Below are positions 19,901-29,176 of a DNA stretch of 64,000 bases, piece by piece; within the stretch, counting starts at the first letter, position 1; each line of letters begins with the position of its first letter. A program made the translations under genes and the position numbers. The notes beneath the pieces are model-generated. The model made no database searches, was not told the DNA's origin, and worked only from the letters and a program-made list of their open reading frames with translations. This DNA is from CAVOGJ01 sp963695405 (GTDB taxonomy: Bacteria; Planctomycetota; Planctomycetia; Pirellulales; Pirellulaceae): NCBI GenBank assembly GCA_963695405.1, contig CAVOGJ010000008.1, positions 186,001 to 250,000 of the forward strand, read 5' to 3'.

Positions 19901-20426
19901 CCATGACGGAAATACGCACAGGCGCTTCCGAGTCATTCATGACTTGCGTCGTACGTACGATCCCCAGCCGCTCGGCGGCCGCCCAGCGGGTACGAAAGAT
20001 CAGCTGCCTGCCGGGAATCTGCTCCTCGAACACGAGCTGATTACCAACAAGGCTCTTATAAAGGCTGCGGTGACGCTCGCTCTGGCCAGGTCGTAACTCG
20101 GCAAACGGTTCCCAGAACCACTTCCGTCCGCCTTCTGTCTGAATCCAGAACTGCGAGGTCCACCCCGTATGGGCGTGCCCGTCGTGCAATCGATCGACCG
20201 TCTCGTAGGGGAAAATTGCCGCCTCGGGATCGCGACGACCCGCGGTCATCCCGCCACGACTGGAGACATACATCCAGATATCACAATCACTGACGACGTT
20301 CACAAAGAAGGGCGGCATCCTATCGACGTCGGCGATGCGATAGAATTCGACACCGTCGCGTGAAACGAAGCCATTGCCGTGCGAGTCCGCGATCCGCGGT
20401 GCCGCGTTGCCAATCACAAAAGACAT
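16934..20426 (-). CDS. Large glycoside phosphorylase-like protein (GH94/GH149/GH161-like; frameshifted)
   Basis: Read across one frameshift this gives a 1163-aa protein. The N-terminal part has RMPPFFVNVVSDCDIWMYV, GGMTAGR and AIFPYETVD, characteristic of the beta-sandwich domain that opens glycoside phosphorylases. The later (alpha/alpha)6-barrel part has GYQGNWRDIFQNWEGL, IGYWGDHQIIYLLKLLE and RPEWNDANNALVGTG, where the Asp of EWND is the likely general acid. Length fits GH149 and GH161 beta-1,3-glucan phosphorylases better than cellobiose phosphorylase. The break is near 19411-19413 (one extra C); frames join as NRLVANVA then SGDGLQQTADK. It follows the GH17-like gene by 51 bases on the same strand, probably as one operon. 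Family assignment is by recall of motifs. Confidence 0.72.
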
Positions 20427-20477
20427 GTTGGTATTCTGTTCCTGGAATCTGGTAAACCGACCAGTCCGCGCACGGGA

Positions 20478-21566
20478 CTAGGGCTTTTCCAATACGGTGG
20501 TTACGGCGGACTTGGGTGTGCGATCGGCCCGATACAGACCCCAATGCTTTTCAACTTCCTGCGGATCGTCACCACCCTTCCAAGGTTCGTCGAATGCTTC
20601 GAAGTAAAAGAGCGGAATGTTTTCCTTTCGCGTCCAAGCCGTCAGGTCGCGGAAGAACTGAGCCTGTTGGGGCTCGCCCGGTTGGCCTGCGATGCGTTCC
20701 GCCTGATCACCCGTCTTGGCCACCGAGGTGGCCCAGCCAGTTTCGCCCAGGACGATCAAGTGCTGGGGGTGCATCGCCTGCACGACGGCGTATTTTTCCT
20801 GAGTGAACGCCAAAGCCTGATCCAAAGAGCGCCCGTGCCACATCGCATAGGCGTGCGTCACAATGAAATCCAATTCAGCGGCCAGTTCGCGACTGGCGGG
20901 CGTTTCCCAATACATGAAATCGTCGGCCACCGTGATCGGCGCTTTCGTCGCCTGACGAGCCTGACGCACATAGGCCAACAGTCGCTCCGGCTGCAGCGCG
21001 TGAAACGACCAGAAGACTTGCGATTCGTTGCCTATGCTGACGGCTGCCACGACATCAGGATAATCGTTGGCGATCCTCACGGCCTGCTCCACTTGCCGGC
21101 GGTTGGCCTGGATTCCCTCGGGCTGATCCACCCGCACGCCGTCGTCACGCTGCGTGGATTCCGTGCCGACCCAGGCACCGACCATAACCTTTAAATCGAG
21201 TCCGTCCTGACGAATGACCCGGCAAACGAGTTCGGCGAAGGCGTCGGACCCATAGACGCGGAGCATCTGCCAGTGCTTGGCCATCAAGTGAAGGTCTTCG
21301 CGAATTTGCGACTCGGTGGGTTGGTTGTCCGGGTCACCCGGCTGTTGCCCCTCGCGGAAAGGTCCGTAACTAACTCCATCGCGTGGCGTGCCGTCGGTTC
21401 GGAAAAGCGCCGGCGTCGGACGTTTCGACGAGACGGGGGCCGCTGCCGCCAGGGGGTCGGAGGTCGAGCCCGCTTGCGTCTGGGCTGCGGCGGGCAGGCA
21501 AGTCAGCACCGCCGTCAAAAGAATCCACGACGAAAATGCGGTCGAAACTTTATTCTTGGTTATCAT
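20478..21566 (-). CDS. GH17-like exo-beta-glucanase, exported
   Basis: A 362-aa protein with a signal peptide (MITKNK..., hydrophobic to about residue 28, AAAQT). The body matches glycoside hydrolase family 17: GVSYGPFREGQ, LRVYGSD, VSIGNES with acid E181, then VADDFMYWETP and IVLGETGWATS with nucleophile E275, and FEAFDEPWKGG. GH17 enzymes act on beta-1,3- or mixed-linkage glucans. The open frame extends upstream to 21671, but the signal peptide begins at 21566. It is the first gene of a two-gene unit with the phosphorylase-like gene, and divergent from the GH16-like gene. A laminarin-type substrate is inferred. Confidence 0.83.
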   Translation of the reverse strand: MITKNKVSTAFSSWILLTAVLTCLPAAAQTQAGSTSDPLAAAAPVSSKRPTPALFRTDGTPRDGVSYGPFREGQQPGDPDNQPTESQIREDLHLMAKHWQMLRVYGSDAFAELVCRVIRQDGLDLKVMVGAWVGTESTQRDDGVRVDQPEGIQANRRQVEQAVRIANDYPDVVAAVSIGNESQVFWSFHALQPERLLAYVRQARQATKAPITVADDFMYWETPASRELAAELDFIVTHAYAMWHGRSLDQALAFTQEKYAVVQAMHPQHLIVLGETGWATSVAKTGDQAERIAGQPGEPQQAQFFRDLTAWTRKENIPLFYFEAFDEPWKGGDDPQEVEKHWGLYRADRTPKSAVTTVLEKP

Positions 21567-21634
21567 AGGGAGAGGTCCCTTGGGGCCGCAGTTTTCATGA
21601 AGCGGACGGAGAAAGCGAGACCGATTCATGGATT

Positions 21635-21778
21635 GTAACAGTCCGTAACGCGTTTCACAGCCAGAAAGCACCGATCCCTAGCGAAAAAAGAGGACTTTCG
21701 TATTAGCAACCGATTTACGGCACCAGATTCTTGACTCACCGGCAAAACGAATGGTAGCATGCAACCCGTAACAGTTAC
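21635..21778. promoter_or_regulatory. Divergent control region of glucan locus
   Basis: The sequence GTAACAGT occurs at 21635-21642 and 21768-21775; the second is part of the perfect palindrome GTAACAGTTAC (21768-21778). A plus-strand promoter is suggested by TTGACT (21731-21736), an 18-nt spacer and TAGCAT (21755-21760). The palindrome would sit at the transcription start, a classic repressor position, between the GH17-like and GH16-like genes. Confidence 0.4.
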
Positions 21779-21845
21779 TGTATTTGTACAAGCGTTATCG
21801 CGGCTTTGCCCTTTGCGTAGGTTCAATCCCATAAGGAACGATTCA

Positions 21846-23684
21846 ATGAGTAGACGCTTTTGTAGTTTGGTCGTGGCCATCGCCATCGGCAGCGCGACCG
21901 CGGCCTGGTCGCAGACCCTCCTGGTCGATGAATTCAATGGCACGGGGCTGATCAATCAGCAGAACTGGCGACTGGCCTTTGGGGGCGATGGTGCCTTTTT
22001 TGGGCAGACCCAACTAAGAACCGACCTCACCGCGGACTATCCCAGCCAGGTCGGCGGATCGGCCATTCTCGACATCGACACCTTCATTGACGATGGGATG
22101 GGTGGCTCGACGGGAAGTTTCCTGGGGACGGAAATCAATACCAAGCGGAACTTTGCCCGCGCTGGCGGCCTGCGTGTCGAGGCCCGCGTGCGACTCGACA
22201 ATCCTCCCGCCGGCGTCGTCGGCGGCATCTTTCTCTTCGACGTCACCCGTTCCAACACGGCGGGGGATCTTGTCCGCGACGAAATCGACTTTCTTCTGCT
22301 CGGTAACGAAGTTGCGAGCGGCACGAATCGCCCCTTCACCAATATCTGGAACGATGGGCCCTTCACCGGCGAGGGGAGCGGCGGCGATCCAGCGTTTGCC
22401 GGTTCGGTACCCAGCCTGACCGACTTCCATGATTATCGCATCGATTGGCTCCCCAATCGCGTGGAGTGGTATGTCGACGATATGTTAGTGCGAACCCAGA
22501 CATCGAATATTCCGGATGACCCGATGAACTTCCGCCTCAACTATTGGGTTCCCGATGCCGGCTTCAGCGAGGCGTATAGCCCCAGTCTGTTGCCCGCCGC
22601 CAATGCGGGCGCGAACCAGACGTTCCAGTTGGAAGTCGACCGCGTCGAAATCACGCGTTTGAATACCATCGAGAGTGACAACCTGTTGCTGGACCAGAGC
22701 TTCGAAGACCCTAGCGTACCCGCCTACACGTTCCCACTCCCCCCGGGCGTGACGGCCACCGACACCGGCGGCTGGTACTTCTTCAATAACGCCAATTTTG
22801 ACACGGCCATCGCTCAGACGGGGATTCTCTCCGTCAAATCGTTCGGCCCATTCAGCGGTAACCCCGACGCTTCGGGCTTCTGGCAGAATGTGGATGTCAT
22901 GCCGGGCGACGAATTGGAGGGTCGGGTGTTTGCCCAATCGCTCAGTTCGGACACCATCAAGGGGAATGCTAACTTCGCCACCGTGAAGATTGAGTTCATT
23001 GACGCCCTGGGGAATGTGGTGGCCGACAACGCGAAGGAAAGCGTTGTCTTGGAAGGACGTGATCCGGACATGCCGGAAGACATCTGGGTGGAAGGAGTCG
23101 TCAATGCGGTGGCGCCGGCCAACGCAGTCAAGGCGCGATTCATCGTTCCCATGATCCAGCTGGAGAACCAGGGAGGCGCTGTCTGGTTCGACGACGTGTC
23201 GCTGGTCAAACTGCAATCGACGGTGACGCCGATTTCTGGCGATTTCAATAACGACGGCACGTATGACTGTTTGGATGTGGATCCGCTGGTGGCCGATATT
23301 GCCGCCGGAGCCAATACCCCCGCGTTCGATTTGACGGGCGATGGCCTCGTGAACGGAAACGACCTCGCGGCTTGGCTGGTCGAGGGTGGTAACGCTGAAG
23401 TGGGTGGCGCCTTCTTGTCGGGCGACGCCAACCTCGACGGCGTGGTCGACGTTTCCGACTTCAATATCTGGAACGGAAACAAGTTCAACAGTGTTGCCGC
23501 CTTTTGCTCGGGTGACTTCAACGCCGATGGATCGGTCGACGTTTCCGATTTCAATCTCTGGAACGGAAACAAATTCCAGGCGTCGGGCGGCGCAGCGGTG
23601 GTGCCGGAACCCCAACTGGCGGTCCTGTTGCCATTGGTCCTGGCAGGACTCTACTTGAATCGCCGCCAGCGACGCATCGGCTAG
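21846..23684 (+). CDS. GH16-like protein with dockerin-type repeats and PEP-CTERM
   Basis: A 612-aa secreted protein. Order: signal peptide (1-22), GH16/LamG-like jelly-roll (about 25-275), a second beta-sandwich (about 280-455), dockerin-like Ca repeats (GDANLDGVVDVSDFN and GDFNADGSVDVSDFN, about 545-590), and a VPEP C-terminal anchor with a membrane span and RRQRR. The GH16 motif reads E146-I-D148-F-L-L, so the usual acid/base Glu is Leu. Unless the alignment is shifted, this is probably a binding rather than a catalytic module. AAGGAAC precedes the ATG at 21846. It is divergent from the GH17/phosphorylase pair. Confidence 0.85.
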   Translation: MSRRFCSLVVAIAIGSATAAWSQTLLVDEFNGTGLINQQNWRLAFGGDGAFFGQTQLRTDLTADYPSQVGGSAILDIDTFIDDGMGGSTGSFLGTEINTKRNFARAGGLRVEARVRLDNPPAGVVGGIFLFDVTRSNTAGDLVRDEIDFLLLGNEVASGTNRPFTNIWNDGPFTGEGSGGDPAFAGSVPSLTDFHDYRIDWLPNRVEWYVDDMLVRTQTSNIPDDPMNFRLNYWVPDAGFSEAYSPSLLPAANAGANQTFQLEVDRVEITRLNTIESDNLLLDQSFEDPSVPAYTFPLPPGVTATDTGGWYFFNNANFDTAIAQTGILSVKSFGPFSGNPDASGFWQNVDVMPGDELEGRVFAQSLSSDTIKGNANFATVKIEFIDALGNVVADNAKESVVLEGRDPDMPEDIWVEGVVNAVAPANAVKARFIVPMIQLENQGGAVWFDDVSLVKLQSTVTPISGDFNNDGTYDCLDVDPLVADIAAGANTPAFDLTGDGLVNGNDLAAWLVEGGNAEVGGAFLSGDANLDGVVDVSDFNIWNGNKFNSVAAFCSGDFNADGSVDVSDFNLWNGNKFQASGGAAVVPEPQLAVLLPLVLAGLYLNRRQRRIG

Positions 23685-23711
23685 TCGATGTTTAGTGGAT
23701 TCTCGTACGCA

Positions 23712-23735
23712 CGGCCGTGGCGAAAGCCACGGTCG
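23712..23735. other. GNRA-type hairpin between convergent genes
   Basis: A 10-bp stem (23712-23721 against 23726-23735, core CCGTGGC/GCCACGG with one G-T pair) is capped by GAAA. There is no T run. It lies between the convergent GH16-like and GMC genes, so it may act as a transcript end or a dispersed repeat. Confidence 0.45.
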
Positions 23736-23834
23736 TGGCGAAACGAGGATGTGCGAAGCGTCACGTCATCCCACAGCCTGACGCGGCAGGGACGTCCCAA
23801 AGGGGGAACGCATTCGGCGGGAAGCCCCTTTCGG

Positions 23835-25817
23835 CTACAGTCGCGATTTCAATTGTTGAGCAATGTGGTGGGCCGTGGCGAAGATGGTCAGCATCGGATT
23901 GACGCCCGTGGATGTCGGCAGGGCGCTGCCATCGGCTACGTACAAGTTCTGGCATTCGTACGATTCGCCGGTCGGCTGCAAGGCACCCTGCGACGCCGAG
24001 CCGCCGATACGACAGGATGACATTTGGTGGGCACAGAAGAGACCCAAATGGTTCGGACGCACGCCACTCTGTTGCACACGTCCCAGGTAATCCTCAAATG
24101 ACGCTGCCGATTCGCCGCAGTGGAAACTCAAACAGTCGTTGTGGGGTCCGTAAACGACTTCGGCTCCCGCCGCCCGATGGACCCGGATCGCCTGCAGCAG
24201 TCCGAACATCAGGTGTTCGGCGTCATACGGATGCAGCTTGTACTGCAACACTGGCTGACCGAGTCCGTCCGTCACGACACGTCCGGTAAACTTGTCCCGC
24301 GTGAGCACAATCGTGTTCGCTAGATAAGGGACTTGTCGCATCAATTCCTGGAACGGCATACCACCCTGCCAAGGGAGGCCAAGTGCCCACAGGCCCGGGT
24401 GCGCGGGGCTGGCCTCCAGTCTTACGCCGTACCCCTGCCCATCTAGATCCGCAAAGTGTTCGCACAGTCGCGTCTGCGGAGCACCTTTCCAGGCCTGAAC
24501 CGGTTCCGCATACTTCGCGAATACGGCACCGACGGGATGGAGGTGTAGATTCGCGCCGATGTTGCGATTGGTCAGCCCTGACCTCAGCAGCAGAGCCGGG
24601 GTATGGATCGCTCCGGCGGCCGAGACCACGAACTTGCAGCGGACGCGAACCTCATGGGCTTGCCCCGCTTCATCCCTGACCACCATTTCGGCTCCGGTGA
24701 CAACTGAGTTCGTATGCAAGATCCGCCGCACGTCGGCTTGCACGATAATCCGCGTCTGATGGGCCGTCGCGTCGCGCAGAAACGTCCGCCGCGTATCCTG
24801 TTTGGCGCCATAACGGCAGCCAAAGCTGCAAAAGTCGCAACGGATGCAATTCTGAACATTTCGACCGATCACCGAGGTCTGGAGGCCCAACTCCCGACAA
24901 CCTCGCTCCAACGCTTCATTCTGAAAATTCGCCTGACTTTCGGCGGTCGTGACATGAATCCGACGAGCCACATGGTCGACGCTGGCGGCATATTCCGGGG
25001 AAGTGGCCGCCGAGAAACCACCGTCGCGAGACCATTGGTCGAGCAGACTCGCGGGTGGCTCGAGACAGGTCATCCAATTGACCGTGGTACCGCCACCCAG
25101 GGTGCTCCCGGCCAACACCACCATGCCCCGATCGGCCGTGCGGAGCGCCCCGCGACCTTCGTAGAGCAGCCGCATGCCATCCAGTTCGGTGTCGGGCAGG
25201 CGATCGTTGGCGAAGTAGGCCCCTTTTTCGGCGACGATGACATCCTGTCCGGCCGCCGCCAATTCCGCGGCGACAACACCACCGCCAGCCCCCGATCCCA
25301 CGACGAGCACATCACACGTCAATGTTTGGGATTGGCTGATTTGAAAGATGGGCAAGTGGTCCTCGGGTCGCGGCGGGCAAGTGGCTGCGTGCCCCTGATA
25401 CTCAAAGGCCTGCCAGAACGGATTGCCAGTCGGTTGAGGCTCGCTCGCGTAGGCCAGGAACGAAACAAGTTGTTTCACGCCGTGAAAGGCGCCGCGGAGC
25501 CCATTGAATTGGCTATTGGCCATCGCCAGCAGCACATCGGTACGTTGCCGCTCGCTCAGCCGCGAAAAAGACGACCAATGTCCGGCCAACATCCCATTGA
25601 CCGCCGGGCTCTCGAGCAACCGCAGCAGTCTCCGCAAGCTGCGCTGGACAGCATCGTCTCGATCTGACAGAGCCCGCTCAACGAGCTCAATCACTCCCAG
25701 ATCCGACGCGCTATGACAAAGCGGCGTCTGCGAAGGACGATCATCCACACAGCGGGGATGGATCGTGTCACAAAACGCCGTCAGCGTTTGCCGCTCGGCA
25801 TCGTTCAGGAATCGCAT
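23835..25817 (-). CDS. GMC-family oxidoreductase (long-chain alcohol oxidase-like)
   Basis: A 660-aa FAD-dependent alcohol oxidase/dehydrogenase. Residues about 1-145 form a helical domain like that preceding some GMC enzymes. The FAD dinucleotide motif is VVGSGAGGGVVAAELAAAG, with GSTLGGGTTVNW (GMC signature) and NIGANLHLHPV later. A Cys-rich segment CIRCDFCSFGCRYGAKQ is typical of the fatty-alcohol-oxidase branch. The C-terminal region has FCAHQMSSCRIGG and STGVNPMLTIFA, with the likely catalytic His and Asn. No signal peptide is seen. It lies 174 bases downstream of the acyl-CoA synthetase on the same strand, consistent with fatty alcohol or lipid metabolism. Confidence 0.85.
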   Translation of the reverse strand: MRFLNDAERQTLTAFCDTIHPRCVDDRPSQTPLCHSASDLGVIELVERALSDRDDAVQRSLRRLLRLLESPAVNGMLAGHWSSFSRLSERQRTDVLLAMANSQFNGLRGAFHGVKQLVSFLAYASEPQPTGNPFWQAFEYQGHAATCPPRPEDHLPIFQISQSQTLTCDVLVVGSGAGGGVVAAELAAAGQDVIVAEKGAYFANDRLPDTELDGMRLLYEGRGALRTADRGMVVLAGSTLGGGTTVNWMTCLEPPASLLDQWSRDGGFSAATSPEYAASVDHVARRIHVTTAESQANFQNEALERGCRELGLQTSVIGRNVQNCIRCDFCSFGCRYGAKQDTRRTFLRDATAHQTRIIVQADVRRILHTNSVVTGAEMVVRDEAGQAHEVRVRCKFVVSAAGAIHTPALLLRSGLTNRNIGANLHLHPVGAVFAKYAEPVQAWKGAPQTRLCEHFADLDGQGYGVRLEASPAHPGLWALGLPWQGGMPFQELMRQVPYLANTIVLTRDKFTGRVVTDGLGQPVLQYKLHPYDAEHLMFGLLQAIRVHRAAGAEVVYGPHNDCLSFHCGESAASFEDYLGRVQQSGVRPNHLGLFCAHQMSSCRIGGSASQGALQPTGESYECQNLYVADGSALPTSTGVNPMLTIFATAHHIAQQLKSRL

Positions 25818-25991
25818 GGTGTCGGTCTCGTGCGTTGCCCATCAAGCCCGCCATCTCACCCCACGCGAAAGTCCTTTTCGGTTGTCGCTCCCTGACCTCG
25901 GCTCGGATTGCTGTTGGTAAATTCGAAAGTTGTTGTGGCCGACTGGCCTGTATTCATCTTTTTCTTGGCATGACCGGAAAGCAAGTCAAAT

Positions 25992-27678
25992 TCAACGCTG
26001 ACGGGCAGATCGACGATAAAGGGACTCGATTTCCCGGGAATAATCGGCCTCAATCGCTGCCCGCCGCAGGCTCAGTTTGGCAGTCATGTAACCATCCTCG
26101 ATGGTAAAGCCGCGGTCCAGGACCGCGAACAGCGGCACCTGTTCGTACTGCGCCAACTGGGACAATTGTGCGTCAATGCGCTGTCGGTAGAGGGCCAGCA
26201 CCTTCTTGTGCCGCACGGCGCCGCGGCGGGAAAAGACCCACAGCCGCCGTCGCTTGATTTCGGCGCGCAAGACATCCGGATCGGGCACGATCAATGCCGC
26301 CAGGCAATCACGGCGGTCTCCGACCACGACGGCCTGCAAGATGAGCGGATCACGGCATAACAGTTCTTCGATATGCCCCGGAAAAATGTTCTTCCCCGTC
26401 GCGGTGACGATCATTTCCTTTTTGCGGCCGGTGATGAACAGGTGCCCCCGCTCGTCCAGACCGGCCCAGGTCGCCCGTATGCAACCATCCATCGCGGATC
26501 GCCGTGGCCGTCGCGGCCGGGTCTTTCCAATAACCGAGCATCACATGCGGGCCGCGCGTGAGGATCTCGCCGTCCGCATCGATTCTGAGGTCAATCCCCC
26601 GCAACGCCAGACCCGCCGAGCCTGGATGATGTTCCTCGAGCGTGGAAAAACTGACCACCGGTGATGTCTCCGTCAGCCCGTACCCTTGCATCAAGGGCAC
26701 CCCCTGCTCCTCATAGTAACGGTACGTGTGCTCGGCCAAGGCTCCCCCGCCAGAGAAACAACCGCGGATCTCGCCGCCGAATGTCCGCTGGAGGATGCCC
26801 GGCTGATCGGCGACCTGCCTCTCCACCAGTTTCTGACGCACGCGTTCGAAGAAAAACGGGACCCCATTAATCAGGGTCGGTCGAAAGCGTTGGCAGTCAT
26901 CAATGATCGTGTCGCGACTTTGCGAAAGCGCCAGCTCGGAACCCCGCACAAGCCACGTATAAACGTCGCAGGTACGGGCAAAGATGTGACTGAGCGGCAG
27001 AAAATTCAAACGCAGTTCCAGCGGTTGCTCACCAAAGGTCTCGACCAACGCCAAGGCATTGGAGAGCAAATTCTGCTGCGAGAGCATGATGCCCTTCGGT
27101 TCGCCCATCGTACCCGACGTGTACAAGATCGTCGTACACGCTTGCGGATCGACGCGCCTCAATGTTTCATCGATCCGCTGCCGACCGCGATGCGGACAAG
27201 CCGACTCGACCAGCCGCGACAAGCAATGCGCAGCCACCGTGCTGCCCGCCGGTGCCGGCTCGTGGGTGCCAATGCAAAGCCGACTGGGTAGTTCGTGCGC
27301 CAGCGGTTGGATGGCAGCCAATTGCCGCTGGTCCGCGACGATGGCAAAACGAGACTCGCTGTGGACCAACTGTTCCACGGCCTGGCTGGGGGAGAGCGAG
27401 CTGTGCAGGGGAACGTGAACGCCTCCCAGGCCCTGCAGCGCCAGGTCGACGACAATCCACTCGTACCGATTCGGTGACCAGTGAACCACATGATCGCCAC
27501 GGCGAATTCCCAGATCGTACAGGGCGTCGGCGAGACAATAGACGGCTTGGGACAATTCGAGCCAAGAACGTTCCACCGGGCGGCCATCCGCGACGAAACG
27601 CAGCGCCACCGCATTCGGCCGCGCGTCGACGCTGCCGAAGAAAACATCCGCCAAGGTGCGTGCTTGCGTCTTGTGCAT
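25992..27678 (-). CDS. Long-chain acyl-CoA synthetase (AMP-forming, frameshifted)
   Basis: Read across one frameshift this is a 561-aa FadD-type ligase that activates fatty acids to acyl-CoA through an acyl-AMP. The AMP-binding P-loop is ILYTSGTMGEPKGIMLS; GYGLTETSPVVSF is the adenine motif, and WLHTGDLG and TGRKKEMIVTATGKN the hinge and C-terminal motifs. The break is near 26460, where an extra T interrupts the frame (LGR then LDERGHLFITGRK). The open frame extends upstream to 27849, but ATG at 27678 (MHKTQARTLADVFF) is the likely start. The GMC oxidase gene follows on the same strand. Confidence 0.88.
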
Positions 27679-27878
27679 TGAGATCTCGAGCCTACTCACC
27701 ACCCCACCTACAGGGTATGCCGAACCATATGGTGCCGGCAGCGAACGACGGCGGAAACCGGCGGATTTCTTAGATAAATCGCGATCCACCTCGGAAAAAT
27801 CGTCGCGACGCGACGAACGCGTGGCCCTCCTTGGCAGCCGACCAGCCAACTTGTCTGGCTTTTTTTAGGAACAACGAC

Positions 27879-27906
27879 TTGAAACTGGGGAGCAGGCGAT
27901 TACATT
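27879..27906 (+). promoter_or_regulatory. Candidate mraZ promoter
   Basis: TTGAAA (27879-27884), a 16-nt spacer and TACATT (27901-27906). Initiation would fall near 27912, exactly before the attenuator-like structures. Confidence 0.55.
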
Positions 27907-27912
27907 ATGGAC

Positions 27913-27964
27913 GTGGGTTTTCATCCCACAAATGGCAGCAACAGTTGCAATTTGTGGGTTTTTT
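27913..27964 (+). promoter_or_regulatory. Attenuator-like leader upstream of mraZ
   Basis: A terminator hairpin has 9-bp arms CCCACAAAT (27925-27933) and ATTTGTGGG (27950-27958), an inner GCAAC/GTTGC stem, and six T (27959-27964). The upstream GTGGG (27913-27917) can pair with CCCAC (27925-27929), which is the 5' arm of the terminator, so the two folds exclude each other. The upstream gene points the other way, so this hairpin cannot serve it. It lies 95 bases before mraZ, between the candidate promoter and the gene. Confidence 0.65.
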
Positions 27965-28058
27965 GCCCAAACCGGCTTTCTAATGGATGTAAAAGGCAGG
28001 GCGGTGGGTCGGCCGCCAGGAGGGACGTCGCTGACCGGGCACAGGCAGAGGAGTCGAT

Positions 28059-28553
28059 ATGGCGAGCGGTCCGCCACTGATTCTGGGTGAATTCCGTCGC
28101 ACGGTCGATGATCGCTTCCGATTGTCTGTGCCGTCCGAGTTGCTGGCACCGCTGCAGGAGGGCCTGGAGGGCGAAGAAGGGTGCGTGCTCGTCAAAGAAC
28201 GACCAGGGGCACTTAGTTTGTGGCAGGCCACACGTTGGCAATCGCACCTGCAGGGGGCCGTGCACGTGCTGGAAGCGAAATGGCAAAGCGGGCGGCTGAA
28301 CAACCGGCTCCATGAAATGCAAGGCCTGGGGCGGTTGCTTTCAACGCGACACCGTGATGTGCAACTGGCCGGACGAGGACGTTTGGTGATCCCCGAAGGA
28401 TTTCGCGAGTTCTTGGGTGTCGAGGCGGGACACGATGTGATGCTGGTGGGTGCCGCGGTCTGCATCGAGATTTGGCATCCGACACGCTGGCTCGAACATC
28501 TGGGCACGGAGATGCCCGGTTTTGGTCGGTTACTGGAGGACTTAACGGCGTAA
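28059..28553 (+). CDS. mraZ: MraZ-like transcriptional regulator
   Basis: A 164-aa MraZ-family protein with two AbrB/SpoVT-like halves: GEFRRTVDDRFRLSVPSEL near the N-terminus and LAGRGRLVIPEGFREFLG near residue 110. In most bacteria MraZ is the first gene of the dcw division and cell-wall cluster, binds repeats in its own promoter and controls it. Here it is alone: no rsmH or ftsI follows. Planctomycetes lack FtsZ and have scattered dcw genes, which fits. AGGAG lies before the ATG. The leader shows attenuator-like folding. Targets are unknown. Confidence 0.85.
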   Translation: MASGPPLILGEFRRTVDDRFRLSVPSELLAPLQEGLEGEEGCVLVKERPGALSLWQATRWQSHLQGAVHVLEAKWQSGRLNNRLHEMQGLGRLLSTRHRDVQLAGRGRLVIPEGFREFLGVEAGHDVMLVGAAVCIEIWHPTRWLEHLGTEMPGFGRLLEDLTA

Positions 28554-29176
28554 GGCGGGCGATAGGTTTCACCCGTCCAGGCCAAGGATCGGCAGGGGAG
28601 CATCGGAACCGAGGAGGCGTACCTGATTTCAGTCCATTTTCACCCCGCCGTGCGTTACGGAGGGGATGCAAGTCACCATGGATTGGGGCTTCGCGGCATG
28701 GAAGCCCATTTTTATCAGGTATGCCTCCGCGGTTCTCGATGGCCCAGGCCCATCACGCCGTCCTCAACCTGCAGTGCAAACGAAAGCAACGGGGTAGGCC
28801 AAGCCGTCACGGTCAGCCTGGTTTCGCAACAGGGGTCAACCACGAAGAACACGAAGGTCACGAAGTGTTCAACCGAGGTTGCGGTCGATTTCTCGAACAT
28901 CCTCCGCCAGGGACGGCCCGACGATGGACCTCGAGCGACGCAGCAAGAGCTGACCAGGTTTTTGTTCTTCGTGTTCTTCGTGGTCATTATCTTTGATTGC
29001 CACTCGGATCCATCGTCGCGTAGTGATCACAGCCCGTTTGAGAGGCCCCACGCAGCTCGTCCAACTTATTCGCCGCGAGCCACAACGGTTATCCCGCCCA
29101 GATCTTGAGTGGAAGGGATGTCGTCACGCAACGCGGGGCATGCGGACTTCCACGGCCGCTCGGAAGCGGGACGCGA
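28554..29176. repeat. Intergenic region with 18-bp inverted repeat
   Basis: This 620-base stretch has no convincing gene. It contains a perfect 18-bp inverted repeat (28839-28856, arm ACCACGAAGAACACGAAG, against 28967-28984) enclosing 110 bases; a partial third copy (ACGAAG) follows the left arm. Similar CACGAAGAACACGAAG sequences are common dispersed repeats in planctomycete and related genomes, as I recall them. Confidence 0.7.

Noticed and set aside
21815..21835. tRNA T-loop-like GGTTCAATCCC
   Set aside because: No acceptor, D or anticodon arms can be folded around it; it overlaps the leader of the GH16-like gene.
22485..23615. 376-aa minus-strand frame opposite the GH16-like gene
   Set aside because: Shadow of the dockerin and beta-sandwich coding sequence; repetitive, without domain content.
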